A stretch of DNA of 61,371 nt from Bacteroidaceae bacterium (GCA_017379075.1 JAFNXL010000053.1:1-61371); one strand, 5' to 3'. Positions 16,936 through 26,149 are shown, counted from the first letter of the stretch. Program-made: numbers and translations. The notes: a model not told the origin generated them from the sequence alone.

Positions 16936-18780
16936 CTAAAGGGCGGGCAAAAGATATTTCCAGATGAGGTCTATTTCGGCCTGCATATTGCCAATGTTGG
17001 CGGTGGTGGCCACCACGGCGTTCTTCTCGGGAATGACGATGATGTACTGGCCCGCAGCTCCGTCGGCCCGGAAGGCGTTGTGGCGGCAGCGCCACATCTG
17101 GTAGCCATAGCCTTGCAACCAGTCGCTCTTCTTCACGTTCTTCATCAACTGGGGCAAGGCATCGGAATTGCGCCCCGCAGGCACGCAGGGAACCTGTGCG
17201 GACGACATCTCCTTCACCCAATCGGCAGGCAGCACCTGCTTGCCATGCCACTGGCCGCCCTGGAGCAGAAGCAGCCCCATCTTGGCAAGGTCTTCCGTCT
17301 TGAGGAACAGCCCCCAACCGCCGGCATTCACGCCAGTGGGACTTTCCTGCCAACGCACGTTGTTGATGCCCAGGGGACGGAACAGGCGGGGATAGAGATA
17401 GTCCACCAGCTTCTGCCCCGTTACCTTCTGCACAATGGCCGAAAGCATATAGGTGGCAAGGCTGTTGTAGCAGAAAATGGTGCCGGGCTGACGCGGAAAT
17501 TCGGTGTGCAGGAAGGCCTTTTCCCAGTCCTTCTCCGTGTTACGGAGCTTGCTGGGGTCTTTTTCGTGACCGGTGTTCATGGTCAGCAAATGGCGTATGG
17601 TAAGGGCGGAGAGATGCTCGCCAACCTGAGCTGGCAGTTTGTCGGGGAAAAAGCTGATGACCTTGTCTGTCAGACTGAGTTTGCCCTCGCTGATGGCAAG
17701 TCCAACGGCTGCAGACGTGAAAGTCTTGCTCACGGAATTGAGCACGTGCGGTTCGTTCTCCTTTCCGCTTCCCATCCACTTCTCAAAGACCACCTTGCCA
17801 TCCTTAACCACCATTATGCTGTGAAGGTCCTGCTTGGCCTGCACCACAGCCTCAATGTACTTGTCTGCCGCCTTGGCAAGCTTCTTTGTGGCCTCTTGGC
17901 GCGGAAGCTGCTTGGTGAGGGCATTGATGTCGATGAGCTTTATGCCGCGCTCGCGGATGACATTCTTCACCTCCTCGCTCTTGAGCAAGTCTGTAACGCC
18001 CTGGCGGTCGGCGGCCACGTTCTCATAGCCAACGTGGAAGACGGTGGACATCTCGGCGTCGTCATAGGCAGGATGGTCCAGGAAGAGGTAACGTCTGCCC
18101 TTCTCCATCTTCTTGAGCGTGCCGATGAAGCTGGCCTTCTTCTCTTCCAGCGTGCCGTGGGGACCGTCATAGCCTACGTACTGGAAGCTGTAGTCCTCGG
18201 CCGAACCGGCTCTGTCAATGGAGGAAAGGCCGTATTCCGCAGCCAGACGCTTCACCAGCTCGTTCACCTCGGGCGTGAAGCCGGTGGCGCCCATGTGTCC
18301 GGTGAGGTGGGTAACCTGGGGAATGTGGCGGAGCGCCAGCTCAATCTGCGCACGGAACTCCTGTTCCACCTCGGCAAGTTTCAGACCGGAAAGATTCTCC
18401 TTGACAGACTGGCCGGGATATGCCTTGTGCGCGTTCATCATGGGATAGAAGTTGCCGTCCTTGTCCACCAGCGAAGGACAATGCGTGAGCGGACGCCACT
18501 TGACGTTCTCCCACTCGCTGGTGAGCGTCAGATGCACGCCCACGTCCAGTCCGGGATTCTCCTTCAGCATCCTGACAGCCTCGGGAAACCAGGCACAGAC
18601 GGGCATCACCTCTACGGAGCCGGCAATGCCGTTGCGATAGGTATCAATACTGGCTACATTGGCAGAATGGGAACATCCCATGTCATCAATGCGCACCACA
18701 AGTTCTTGCGCGTTCATCCGCGCAGTCAATCCAAATAAAAAAGCCGTTGCTAAAGAACGGCTTAAGATGTTTTTGTGCAT
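16936..18780 (-). CDS. Fusion: YdjC-like carbohydrate deacetylase plus class-C-type serine hydrolase
   Basis: 614 aa with signal peptide (MHKNILSRSLATAFLFGLTARMNA). Residues about 25-290 are a YdjC/ChbG-type deacetylase: VVRIDDMGCSHSAN carries the metal-binding Asp and His, and GLDVGVHLTLTSEW and HLTGHMGATGF follow. Residues about 315-614 are a beta-lactamase/penicillin-binding-like serine hydrolase with SVSK (SxxK nucleophile motif) and YNSLATYML (Tyr-Asn-Ser). Deacetylases of this fold act on acetylated sugars. The second domain may be an esterase or amidase. The frame is continuous between the domains, so this is a real fusion and not adjacent genes. It follows DUF4293 by 39 bp. Confidence 0.85.
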   Translation of the reverse strand: MHKNILSRSLATAFLFGLTARMNAQELVVRIDDMGCSHSANVASIDTYRNGIAGSVEVMPVCAWFPEAVRMLKENPGLDVGVHLTLTSEWENVKWRPLTHCPSLVDKDGNFYPMMNAHKAYPGQSVKENLSGLKLAEVEQEFRAQIELALRHIPQVTHLTGHMGATGFTPEVNELVKRLAAEYGLSSIDRAGSAEDYSFQYVGYDGPHGTLEEKKASFIGTLKKMEKGRRYLFLDHPAYDDAEMSTVFHVGYENVAADRQGVTDLLKSEEVKNVIRERGIKLIDINALTKQLPRQEATKKLAKAADKYIEAVVQAKQDLHSIMVVKDGKVVFEKWMGSGKENEPHVLNSVSKTFTSAAVGLAISEGKLSLTDKVISFFPDKLPAQVGEHLSALTIRHLLTMNTGHEKDPSKLRNTEKDWEKAFLHTEFPRQPGTIFCYNSLATYMLSAIVQKVTGQKLVDYLYPRLFRPLGINNVRWQESPTGVNAGGWGLFLKTEDLAKMGLLLLQGGQWHGKQVLPADWVKEMSSAQVPCVPAGRNSDALPQLMKNVKKSDWLQGYGYQMWRCRHNAFRADGAAGQYIIVIPEKNAVVATTANIGNMQAEIDLIWKYLLPAL

Positions 18781-18819
18781 GAAATTAAATAGAGTTTATA
18801 AGGTATTTGAAAAGAGGTT

Positions 18820-19278
18820 TCAACGCAGTCTGTCAAGTGAGCGCACCAACTGCTCGTCCTTGTAAATGCCTCGGAAGGCAAGGTAAAGCAGCACGATGGC
18901 GGCAAAGGGAAGGGAGACAGACCAGTGGGGGCGGAACTCTGCCTGACCGGCACTCATAAACAGCCATACAAAGGCTGCGTATGCCAGATACCAACCCACA
19001 AGCAGAATCATGGAAAAACTGGCCACGCGCATCTGAAAGGCACGGCGGCGGAACAGGAAGATATCCATGAACGTGAGGGTTGACACCGCCAGCAACAGCG
19101 CAAAGAGCGCCCAATAGGTGAATGTGCGGCTGCCGTCGGCCTTGGTCATCCAAAGGTTATATAGCGTTGCCACTGGTTCGCCATCGGCTGTGGAAAAGAA
19201 AGCCAAAGGCGTACACAAAGTGACCACACACAGGATGCATGCGGCCAACAGGTATAAAGTCTGGATTCTCTGAATCAT
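18820..19278 (-). CDS. DUF4293 four-helix membrane protein
   Basis: 152 aa with four hydrophobic segments (about residues 7-29, 53-75, 84-108 and 120-140) and a short charged C-terminus (DEQLVRSLDRLR). MIQRIQTLYLLAACILC at the start is typical of DUF4293, a Bacteroidetes family of unknown function that regularly follows bamD and rpoZ. That linkage is seen here (rpoZ is 17 bp upstream), so it is part of the same operon. Confidence 0.85.
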   Translation of the reverse strand: MIQRIQTLYLLAACILCVVTLCTPLAFFSTADGEPVATLYNLWMTKADGSRTFTYWALFALLLAVSTLTFMDIFLFRRRAFQMRVASFSMILLVGWYLAYAAFVWLFMSAGQAEFRPHWSVSLPFAAIVLLYLAFRGIYKDEQLVRSLDRLR

Positions 19279-19295
19279 AACTTCTCAGAACCTAA

Positions 19296-19628
19296 TTACT
19301 CCGGAGTACCTTCCTTGAGAGGGTTGCGGTAATAGACGCGTCCTTCAATAAAATCCTCGGTTGCAATCAAAGAAGCCTTGGGAAGCTTTTCGTAATAGCG
19401 GCTGATTTCAATCTGCTCGCGATTCTCAAACATTTCGTCCAAAGAATCGTTGGCGCTTGCAAACTCCTGGAGTTTCTTGCTCAACTCAGCCTTCATGACC
19501 ACCGAAATCTGGTTTGCACGCTTGGCGATGATGGAAACACTTTCGTAGATGTTACCGGTATTCTCGCAAAGATCCATAATGTCGCGCGTCACCGTGTTGG
19601 TGGGAGCATTTGTCTTTTTGTAATCCAT
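19296..19628 (-). CDS. rpoZ: RNA polymerase omega subunit, Bacteroidetes type
   Basis: 110 aa. Omega helps assemble and stabilise RNA polymerase by clamping beta-prime. The sequence MDYKKTNAPTNTVTRDIMDL, then NIYESVSIIAKRANQISV, shows the RANQI core helix of the omega fold with the longer C-terminal tail seen in this phylum (YYEKLPKASLIATEDFIEGRVYYRNP). It sits between bamD and DUF4293 on the minus strand, the usual Bacteroidales order. Confidence 0.9.
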   Translation of the reverse strand: MDYKKTNAPTNTVTRDIMDLCENTGNIYESVSIIAKRANQISVVMKAELSKKLQEFASANDSLDEMFENREQIEISRYYEKLPKASLIATEDFIEGRVYYRNPLKEGTPE

Positions 19629-19693
19629 AAGTCTTTAATTCGTAGATATATTTTTGTTTATGTTTCTTCCTGTTTTTATGTGTTGCGGGTGTC

Positions 19694-20560
19694 TCAGAAA
19701 AGTTCCTCTTCAATGAGGTTCAATTTCTTCTTCTTCACAATCTGTTCCGAGCGTTCGAAGATTTTACGGGCCTCGGCCATGTATTTGCTCTCGGGATAGT
19801 CGTTCTCGAAGGCATAGAACTCGTCAATTACGTTGCGGAAACGCTCAATACGCTTCTCAACCACGCTCTGCACGGCCAAATGGTAGCGCGCACGCAGAAT
19901 CATAATGGAAAGTTCCTCGCGACGGGCTGCGGTGGCAAAGGGGAAATCCTTGAGCGCATTCTGTGCCGTAACGATGCAGGCGTCGTAATTGCTGCCGCCG
20001 TAGGTGCTGTTTCCGCGGTAGGTGCCCAGGTCATAGTACATTTTGGCAGCCAGATATTCCTTCTCCACCAGTTTGTCCTGCAAGATGTAAATCATGTCCT
20101 GAGTCTGACCCTTCAGCTGTGTGGTGGGATACAGGTCCAGGAACTGCTGCAGTTCCTCAATGGCATCGTTGGTATAGGTCTGGTCCAGACGGGGGTCCGG
20201 GGTCTGGTTGTAGAGCGAAAGGCCGGAATAATAGCGGGCATGCTCAACGTAAAGGCCGCGGGGATAAGACTGGTAATACTTCTTAAAGTAAGAAGCTGCC
20301 GACTCGTAATCCTTTGAATTATAGGCACACATAGCCAGCATATAAAGGCATTCTTCGCCATAGGCCGTACCTTTCAGTATGGCGAGCACCTCGCCAAGCA
20401 GCTGGCTGGAGCGCGAATATTTTCCTTCTATGTACAACGCCTTTGCGGCCTCATATTTATACTCGTAGTCCTGCGTCTTCTGAATGCGGGAGAACTCGCC
20501 ACATCCCGAAAAGAGCAGAACCAACGCAAATAATACTACCAAGAAAGGGATTTTCTTCAT
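19694..20560 (-). CDS. bamD: Outer membrane protein assembly lipoprotein BamD
   Basis: 288 aa from the ATG at 20560, chosen because it gives the lipoprotein signal MKKIPFLVVLFALVLLFSGC; eight residues upstream in frame add nothing. The mature part is a chain of TPR-like helices (YEAAKALYIEGKYSRSSQLLGEVL, YMLAMCAYNSKDYESAASYFKKYYQSYP, AIEELQQFLDLYP), as in BamD/ComL. BamD is a lipoprotein of the BAM complex that inserts outer-membrane barrels with BamA. The C-terminus is Lys/Glu-rich. It is the first gene of bamD-rpoZ-DUF4293. A TAATTTTG -7-like element lies on the minus strand at 20582-20589. Confidence 0.92.
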   Translation of the reverse strand: MKKIPFLVVLFALVLLFSGCGEFSRIQKTQDYEYKYEAAKALYIEGKYSRSSQLLGEVLAILKGTAYGEECLYMLAMCAYNSKDYESAASYFKKYYQSYPRGLYVEHARYYSGLSLYNQTPDPRLDQTYTNDAIEELQQFLDLYPTTQLKGQTQDMIYILQDKLVEKEYLAAKMYYDLGTYRGNSTYGGSNYDACIVTAQNALKDFPFATAARREELSIMILRARYHLAVQSVVEKRIERFRNVIDEFYAFENDYPESKYMAEARKIFERSEQIVKKKKLNLIEEELF

Positions 20561-20693
20561 ATTTGTCCACATTTCAGCGTGCAAAATTACGGCTTTTTAT
20601 TTACATAACATAGTTTTATGCGCAGAAAATGCGCCCGTTTTTCCACAAAACGGTGAATTTCTGGCATAAAAACGCATGCCCGCGCCAAATCCG

Positions 20694-22721
20694 TCATTTC
20701 TCCGTAAGTTCTTTCAGCACTTCTTCAAGGCGAATCATCTCATCGCGCAACTGTGCCGCCTCAATGAAGTCGAGCTTACGGGCCGCCTCCTGCATCTTCT
20801 TCCTCAGCGAGGCAATCTTCTTGGAAAGAGCATTGGGATCGTCCCATTCCTGCAAGTCCTCGGCCACCCTGGCCACCGGCATTTCCGCCTCCACATAAGG
20901 TCTGGCTTCCGCGCCCTGATGAAGCTGCACAAGGTCGTCCATGGTGCGTTGTTTCCTGATCTGTTGCGGCACAATGCCATGCTCCTGGTTGTAGCGCATC
21001 TGCTTCTCTCTGCGATAGTCCGTATCGCTGATGGTGCGGGCCATGGATTCCGTCATGTTGTCGGCATACATGATGGCGCGTCCGTTTACATGGCGGGCGG
21101 CACGGCCGATGGTCTGCGTCAGGCTGCGGTGGCTTCGCAGGAACCCTTCCTTGTCCGCATCCAGAATGGCTACAAGGCTAACTTCCGGAAGGTCAAGTCC
21201 TTCGCGTAAAAGATTCACACCCACCAGCACATCGTACTTGCCGGAACGCAGGTCGTTCATGATGCGGACGCGCTCCAGTGTGGCCACATCGCTGTGGATA
21301 TAGGCCGTCTGGATGCCGTGCTGCGCCAGATAGTCGGTCAGTTCCTCGGCCATTCGCTTGGTAAGCGTGGTTACCAGGGTACGTTCCTGGCGTTCAATGC
21401 GCAACTGGATTTCTTCCATGAGGTCGTCCACCTGATTGGCTGTCGGCCTCACCTCGATGATGGGGTCAAGCAGACCTGTGGGACGGATGAGCTGCTCCAC
21501 CACAACGCCCTCGCATTGCTGCAGTTCAAAGTCGGCAGGCGTTGCGCTGACGTAGATGGTCTGGTTCACCATTTCCTGGAATTCCTCAAAGCGGAGCGGC
21601 CTGTTGTCCCGCGCTGCGGGCAGACGGAATCCGTACTCTACGAGATTGCGTTTGCGTGCCTGGTCGCCACCATACATGGCACTGATTTGAGGAACGGAAA
21701 CATGGCTCTCGTCAATGACAAGCAGAAAATCCTTTGGAAAGAAGTCGAGCAGACAATAGGGTCGTGTGCCGGGTTCTCGCCCGTCAAAATAGCGGCTATA
21801 ATTCTCAATGCCCGAGCAATGGCCCAGCTCGCGAATCATTTCCACATCATAGGTGACGCGTTCATGCAGACGCTTTGCCTCAAGCGACTTTCCCATCTCC
21901 TCAAAGTAGGCAACCTGCACGGCAAGGTCGTCCTCAATCTGGCGTACGGCCTTCTCCTGCGTCTCCTTGCTGGTCATGAAAAGATTGGCGGGATAAACCT
22001 TATACTCTTCGTAGAGCGAAACACGGGCAAGCGTCAGTGGATCAATCTCTTCAATACTCTCAATCTCATCGCCCCAATAGACAATGCGAAGCAGATTGTC
22101 GCTGTAGGCAAGCGCTATGTCCACCGTATCGCCCTTCACCCTGACTTCGCCTCGGTTCAGCGTAATATCGTTGCGCACATAAAGTCCGTCAAGCAAGCGG
22201 CGGAGCAGTTGGTTGCGGTCCAGAGCCATGCCCACTTTCAAGTGGATTACGTTTTCGTAAAAGGCCGAGGGGTTTCCCATTCCGTAGATGCAGGACACGC
22301 TGCTCACCACAATTACGTCCCGGCGACCGCTCAAAAGGGCGCTGGTGGCGGCAAGCCTCAACTTGTCAATCTCGTCATTGATGGCAAGGTCTTTCTCAAT
22401 GTAAGTGTCCGTTGTGGGGATATAGGCTTCGGGCTGGTAATAGTCGTAATAACTGACATAATACTCCACGGCGTTGTTGGGGAAGAATTGTTTCATCTCG
22501 CCATAGAGCTGCGCCGCAAGCGTCTTGTTGTGGCTCAGAATCAATGTGGGACGCTCGCTACGGGCAATCACATTGGCAATGGTAAAGGTCTTTCCGCTTC
22601 CCGTCACACCCAAAAGGGTTTGCGCAAGCAGTCCGTCCTCAAGCCCCCGCACCAGTTGGTTTATGGCTTCGGGCTGGTCTCCGGTAGGCTTGTAGGCCGA
22701 TGTAAGTTCAAATTTCTTCAA
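20694..22721 (-). CDS. uvrB: Excinuclease ABC subunit B
   Basis: 675 aa, full length. UvrB is the helicase-like core of nucleotide excision repair: it receives damaged DNA from UvrA and recruits UvrC. Visible features are GVTGSGKTFT (Walker A), the beta-hairpin region YYVSYYDYYQPEAYIP, helicase motifs (DESH as VIDESHVS, SVSCIYG), QTIGRAARH (motif VI) and the C-terminal UvrC-binding coiled coil (IASLRKKMQEAARKLDFIEAAQLRDEM). It begins 15 bp after the DUF4405 stop and is probably transcribed with it. Confidence 0.97.
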   Translation of the reverse strand: MKKFELTSAYKPTGDQPEAINQLVRGLEDGLLAQTLLGVTGSGKTFTIANVIARSERPTLILSHNKTLAAQLYGEMKQFFPNNAVEYYVSYYDYYQPEAYIPTTDTYIEKDLAINDEIDKLRLAATSALLSGRRDVIVVSSVSCIYGMGNPSAFYENVIHLKVGMALDRNQLLRRLLDGLYVRNDITLNRGEVRVKGDTVDIALAYSDNLLRIVYWGDEIESIEEIDPLTLARVSLYEEYKVYPANLFMTSKETQEKAVRQIEDDLAVQVAYFEEMGKSLEAKRLHERVTYDVEMIRELGHCSGIENYSRYFDGREPGTRPYCLLDFFPKDFLLVIDESHVSVPQISAMYGGDQARKRNLVEYGFRLPAARDNRPLRFEEFQEMVNQTIYVSATPADFELQQCEGVVVEQLIRPTGLLDPIIEVRPTANQVDDLMEEIQLRIERQERTLVTTLTKRMAEELTDYLAQHGIQTAYIHSDVATLERVRIMNDLRSGKYDVLVGVNLLREGLDLPEVSLVAILDADKEGFLRSHRSLTQTIGRAARHVNGRAIMYADNMTESMARTISDTDYRREKQMRYNQEHGIVPQQIRKQRTMDDLVQLHQGAEARPYVEAEMPVARVAEDLQEWDDPNALSKKIASLRKKMQEAARKLDFIEAAQLRDEMIRLEEVLKELTEK

Positions 22722-22736
22722 AGCAAAGGAATTATT

Positions 22737-23162
22737 TTATTTTCGTAATGATTTGACAAGCAACGAATAGCGGCCCACCAAATGAATAATTGAGGAAACG
22801 GTAAAAAGAAGCGCCGACCACGAATGCCACAACTTAACACCGTGCTGACGGCATCCGCCAAACAGAATCATCAATCCGGTCACACACAACACCAAAAAGG
22901 TTATCGTAAGCAGAATATTGTTGTATTTTCCACGGACCGAGCGATTGCGAAACGCGCCTTTATACCAAGCCCAGTGCATCTTGATGTGCCAAACGGAAAA
23001 GCACAAGAACAACAAAGCAGGCACCTCGTGCAAATAGCCGTATTCGCGGCACACTCCCCAGCCCCCGCCATGGCCGCAGAGCAGATGAAAACAAAGGCCT
23101 GAAATTGCGGAGAGGACAAAGGAGACGGCCAAAATCCAGTCTATTCTATAAATCTTTTTCAT
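22737..23162 (-). CDS. DUF4405 cytochrome b-like membrane protein
   Basis: 141 aa with four membrane segments and several His residues inside or next to them (SGLCFHLLCGHG, EYGYLHEVPALLFLCFSVWHIKMHW, VKLWHSWSALLFTVSSIIHLVGRY). The pattern matches DUF4405, a heme-binding four-helix domain related to cytochrome b561/FdnI. A redox function is inferred; no partner oxidoreductase is adjacent. It is placed directly before uvrB under one good promoter, so it and the repair gene seem co-expressed. Confidence 0.8.
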   Translation of the reverse strand: MKKIYRIDWILAVSFVLSAISGLCFHLLCGHGGGWGVCREYGYLHEVPALLFLCFSVWHIKMHWAWYKGAFRNRSVRGKYNNILLTITFLVLCVTGLMILFGGCRQHGVKLWHSWSALLFTVSSIIHLVGRYSLLVKSLRK

Positions 23163-23166
23163 GACA

Positions 23167-23197
23167 CAAAGTTAGACCTTTTTTCCGACTGCACAAA
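23167..23197 (-). promoter_or_regulatory. Promoter of the DUF4405-uvrB operon
   Basis: On the minus strand TTTG (23197-23194), 19 nt, TAACTTTG (23174-23167), 4 nt before the start codon at 23162. The 5' leader would be very short or absent. Confidence 0.65.
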
Positions 23198-23247
23198 AAG
23201 TAGGCTCAAAAAAATCCCTTTTGCTATGGCGGATGCCGATTTTATAG

Positions 23248-23255
23248 TAACTTTG
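23248..23255 (+). promoter_or_regulatory. -7 element (TAACTTTG) for the EamA transporter gene
   Basis: It matches TAnnTTTG, 35 nt before the start at 23291. A TTG at 23221 is 24 nt away, a little long for the consensus. Confidence 0.45.
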
Positions 23256-23290
23256 CACGCCGAAACAGAAGAACCTCCGACAAACATTAT

Positions 23291-24211
23291 ATGCCAACAC
23301 AACAGACCAGCATCTTCCGCCGCCCTGCCTGGGTGGTTTTCTTTGCCCTCACCGCCGCAATTGCTTGGGGATGGGCCTATCCGCTCATCAAGTTAGGCTT
23401 TGGCGAGTTCGGCATACAGCCCGACATGACCGGAAGCAAGACACTCTTTGCCGGCATCCGTTTCAGCATGTCCGGACTCATCATCCTCTCCCTTGCCAAG
23501 GCTACCCACCGCCCATTCACGGTCAGAAAGGGCAGCGACTGGTGGTACATCCTGCTGTTTGCCCTGGTCAACACCACGCTCCACTATGCCTTCTTCTATT
23601 TCGGCCTCTCCCACAGCGAAGGGGCACGGGCCGCCATTCTGAATTCCATGAGCGTCTTCCTGCTGGTAATCCTGGCCTGCATCTTCTTTGAGAGCGACCG
23701 CTTTACGCTGGGAAAAGCCATGGGATGTGTACTGGGATTTGCCGGAATAATGGCGTTGAACCTTGGTAGCGAAGCCAGCGGAAAGTTCACGTTCTTGGGC
23801 GATGGAATGATAATCCTAAACGCCCTTTGTTCCGCCGTTGCCGGACTGCTGACGCGTGGTCTGAGCAAGCGCGTTGACGTATTCGTGGGCACCGGCTACA
23901 GTCTTTTCCTGGGCGGCATACTGCTCGTCATTCCCGGGCTGGCGCTCGGAGGCACCCTACCCCACATCACTTGGCAGGGTCTGCTCATTCTGCTTTCGCT
24001 CATCTGCATCTCCACTTGGGGATTTGCCCTTTACAACAAACTTCTCAGCTGCAATCCGGTGGGCAAGATTGCCATCTTCAACTCGCTCATCCCCGTTGTG
24101 GGTGCCGTCACCTCTTGCCTCTGTCTGGGCGAACCTTTCTATTGGAAATATGTTTGGGCAGGCACGCTTGCGGCAACGGGCATCTACATCATCAACCGCG
24201 GCAAGAAGTAG
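23291..24211 (+). CDS. EamA/DMT-superfamily transporter
   Basis: 306 aa with ten predicted transmembrane helices arranged as two EamA repeats (about 15-150 and 165-300). The AIAWGWAYPLIKLGF segment in helix 1 and NSLIPVVGAVTSCLCLGEPFYWKYVWAGTLAATGIYIINR near the end are typical of drug/metabolite exporters. The substrate is not predictable. It is a single gene with its own -7 element; the convergent Nudix gene follows, with a palindrome between them. Confidence 0.85.
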   Translation: MPTQQTSIFRRPAWVVFFALTAAIAWGWAYPLIKLGFGEFGIQPDMTGSKTLFAGIRFSMSGLIILSLAKATHRPFTVRKGSDWWYILLFALVNTTLHYAFFYFGLSHSEGARAAILNSMSVFLLVILACIFFESDRFTLGKAMGCVLGFAGIMALNLGSEASGKFTFLGDGMIILNALCSAVAGLLTRGLSKRVDVFVGTGYSLFLGGILLVIPGLALGGTLPHITWQGLLILLSLICISTWGFALYNKLLSCNPVGKIAIFNSLIPVVGAVTSCLCLGEPFYWKYVWAGTLAATGIYIINRGKK

Positions 24212-24218
24212 GTGCCGA

Positions 24219-24268
24219 AGTTTTTTTCCCTCCCGAGGAAATTTTTTCTCCCTCGCGAGGGAAATCGT
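24219..24268. terminator. Palindrome-rich transcription stop between EamA and Nudix genes
   Basis: A T-run with TTTCC...GGAAA is followed by the perfect palindrome TCCCTCGCGAGGGA (24249-24262) and AATCGTTTT. It lies between convergent stops and probably acts on both strands. Confidence 0.5.
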
Positions 24269-24274
24269 TTTGAC

Positions 24275-24829
24275 TCACTTTTCCTCGGCAAACATTTTCC
24301 ATAGCGGAGCCGCCATCAAACTTTGCCAGATTTCTCCCCGTTCAAGCATTCCGCGCACCTCCTCTCTGCTGAACAGACACACTTCCAGGTCTTCCCCTTC
24401 ATCCAGACTACGGCCGCCTGTTAGTTCTACGCCACGGGCTATGTAGCAATGGGTAAGATTTGACATTGCACTGGCGTTGGGAGAAAGCGTGGCTGTCTTG
24501 GTCCATTCACCACCCCCATAACCGGTTTCTTCCATCAGCTCCCGTTTTGCCGTCTCCAAAGGGTCCTCGCCTTCTTCGCAGACACCGGCCACAATCTCGT
24601 TCACCGTCTTACCCAACGCGTAACGGTACTGACGCACGAAAACAAACTTGTCATCGGGCGTAATGGCAATCACGTTAATCCAGTCTGGATATTCCAGCAC
24701 ATAATATTCCTCAATGACATGTCCGTTGGGCAGTCGCACCCTATCCTTTCTGGCCGTAAGCCACGGGCGGCGGAAGAGATACTCGCTATCCAGCGTGGTC
24801 CATTTCATGTCCTTTTCCTTGTTCTTCAT
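24275..24829 (-). CDS. Nudix hydrolase, ADP-ribose pyrophosphatase-like
   Basis: 184 aa (or 177 from the second Met at 24808). The Nudix box is complete at residues 82-103: GVCEEGEDPLETAKRELMEETG fits Gx5Ex7REUxEExGU. The upstream YVLEYPDWINVIAITPDDKFVFVRQYRYA matches the ADP-ribose/NDP-sugar subfamily. It would hydrolyse a nucleoside diphosphate linked to another group in the cytosol. It is a single gene convergent with the EamA transporter and divergent from bcp. Confidence 0.88.
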   Translation of the reverse strand: MKNKEKDMKWTTLDSEYLFRRPWLTARKDRVRLPNGHVIEEYYVLEYPDWINVIAITPDDKFVFVRQYRYALGKTVNEIVAGVCEEGEDPLETAKRELMEETGYGGGEWTKTATLSPNASAMSNLTHCYIARGVELTGGRSLDEGEDLEVCLFSREEVRGMLERGEIWQSLMAAPLWKMFAEEK

Positions 24830-24959
24830 TATAATTCATTTTTTTAATTACAATTGCAAAAATAGCATTTTTTTCCGCAAAATGAATCGCTTTAAGTTAA
24901 AAATAGTAAACGCACAAAAGCTTTACACAAAAAGGACATGCGCTTTCGGGGAAATTCAC

Positions 24960-24967
24960 TACATTTG
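24960..24967 (+). promoter_or_regulatory. -7 element (TACATTTG) for bcp
   Basis: It matches TAnnTTTG, 58 nt before the start codon. There is no clean TTG at the -33 distance. Confidence 0.45.
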
Positions 24968-25025
24968 CATCTGAAAAATTTTACATACAACATTGTTCAA
25001 CACTATTTCAAACACGAAAAGAATC

Positions 25026-25487
25026 ATGCAAATCGGAGACAGAATACCCGAAATCCTGGGCAAGGACCAGAACGGAAACGAGATTAAGGCCAGCGACTAC
25101 AAGGGTCGCAAGATTGTACTTTACAGCTATCCCAAAGCCAACACCAGCGGTTGCACCGCCGAGGCCTGCTCGCTTCAGGCACACAAGGCCGAGCTGGAGG
25201 CTGCCGGATATGCCATCATCGGCGTAAGCAAGGACAGAGAGGGATTGCAGAAGAAGTTTGCCGACGCGCAAGGACTGGAATTCCCCCTCATTGCCGACAC
25301 CGAAACCACCCTGCTGCAACAACTGGGCTGCTGGGGCGAGAAGGTGGCCTGCGGCCGCCGCACCATCGGCATCCTGCGCACCACTTACCTTGTAGACGAG
25401 GACGGCGTCATCCAAAAGATTTTCACACCAAAGGAAATCAAGACCAAAATTCACGCCGAACAGATTTTGGACTATATCAACGGATAA
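25026..25487 (+). CDS. bcp: Thioredoxin-dependent thiol peroxidase (BCP/PrxQ)
   Basis: 153 aa from the ATG at 25026; the 11 extra in-frame residues upstream are not conserved-looking. It reduces hydroperoxides using thioredoxin. NTSGCTAEACSLQ holds the peroxidatic Cys43 and the resolving Cys48 five residues later, the atypical 2-Cys PrxQ arrangement. YSYPKANTSGCT differs from the common FYPKDxTPGCT but is normal in Bacteroidales. It is followed after 65 bp by the LemA gene. Confidence 0.92.
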   Translation: MQIGDRIPEILGKDQNGNEIKASDYKGRKIVLYSYPKANTSGCTAEACSLQAHKAELEAAGYAIIGVSKDREGLQKKFADAQGLEFPLIADTETTLLQQLGCWGEKVACGRRTIGILRTTYLVDEDGVIQKIFTPKEIKTKIHAEQILDYING

Positions 25488-25552
25488 ATGCCAGAGTTTG
25501 GCACGGATTTTGTAATAGGCATCGTGTATTAACATTATAACAAATAAAAGAA

Positions 25553-26149
25553 ATGGATTTTTTCAAGAAGAACAAAGGAATGGTAATAACCCTGGCAGTG
25601 ATTGCCGTTATTGCTTTGTGGAGTATTTCCGCCTACAACGGAATGGTGGGCATGGACGAGGGTGTACAGGGCAAATGGGCCGATGTGGAAACCCAGTACC
25701 AGCGCCGTTCTGACCTGATTCCCAATCTGGTGAACACCGTCAAGGGATATGCCGCACACGAAAAGGAGACACTGGCCGCTGTGGTGCAGGCGCGTTCCGA
25801 AGCCACCAGCGTAAAGATTGACCCCACCAATATGACCGCCGAACAGATGGCACAATACCAGCAGGCACAGAACGGTGTCAGCTCCGCGCTGGGCAAACTG
25901 CTCGTTGTGGTGGAGAAGTATCCCGACCTGAAGGCCAACCAGAACTTCCTGGAGCTGCAGGCACAGCTGGAGGGAACAGAGAACCGCATCACCGTGGCAC
26001 GCCGCAACTTCAACGAGGCAGCCAAGGAATACAACACCGCCATCCGCAAGTTCCCCAAGAACATTCTGGCCGGCATGTTCGGATTTGAGAAGAAAGCCTA
26101 CTTCGAGGCCGAACAGGGTGCGGAGAAGGCTCCCCAAGTGGAATTCTAA
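25553..26149 (+). CDS. lemA: LemA family protein
   Basis: 198 aa. An N-terminal membrane anchor (GMVITLAVIAVIALWSISAYNGMV) precedes a four-helix LemA domain with WADVETQYQRRSDLIPNLVNTVKGYAAHEKETL, the family signature. The anchor suggests an outside or periplasmic helical bundle. Its function is not established. The TPM-domain gene follows after 84 bp, the usual LemA-TPM pair. Confidence 0.93.
   Translation: MDFFKKNKGMVITLAVIAVIALWSISAYNGMVGMDEGVQGKWADVETQYQRRSDLIPNLVNTVKGYAAHEKETLAAVVQARSEATSVKIDPTNMTAEQMAQYQQAQNGVSSALGKLLVVVEKYPDLKANQNFLELQAQLEGTENRITVARRNFNEAAKEYNTAIRKFPKNILAGMFGFEKKAYFEAEQGAEKAPQVEF

Noticed and set aside
21294-22748. 484-codon plus-strand frame opposite uvrB
   Set aside because: Antisense shadow; uvrB is certain.
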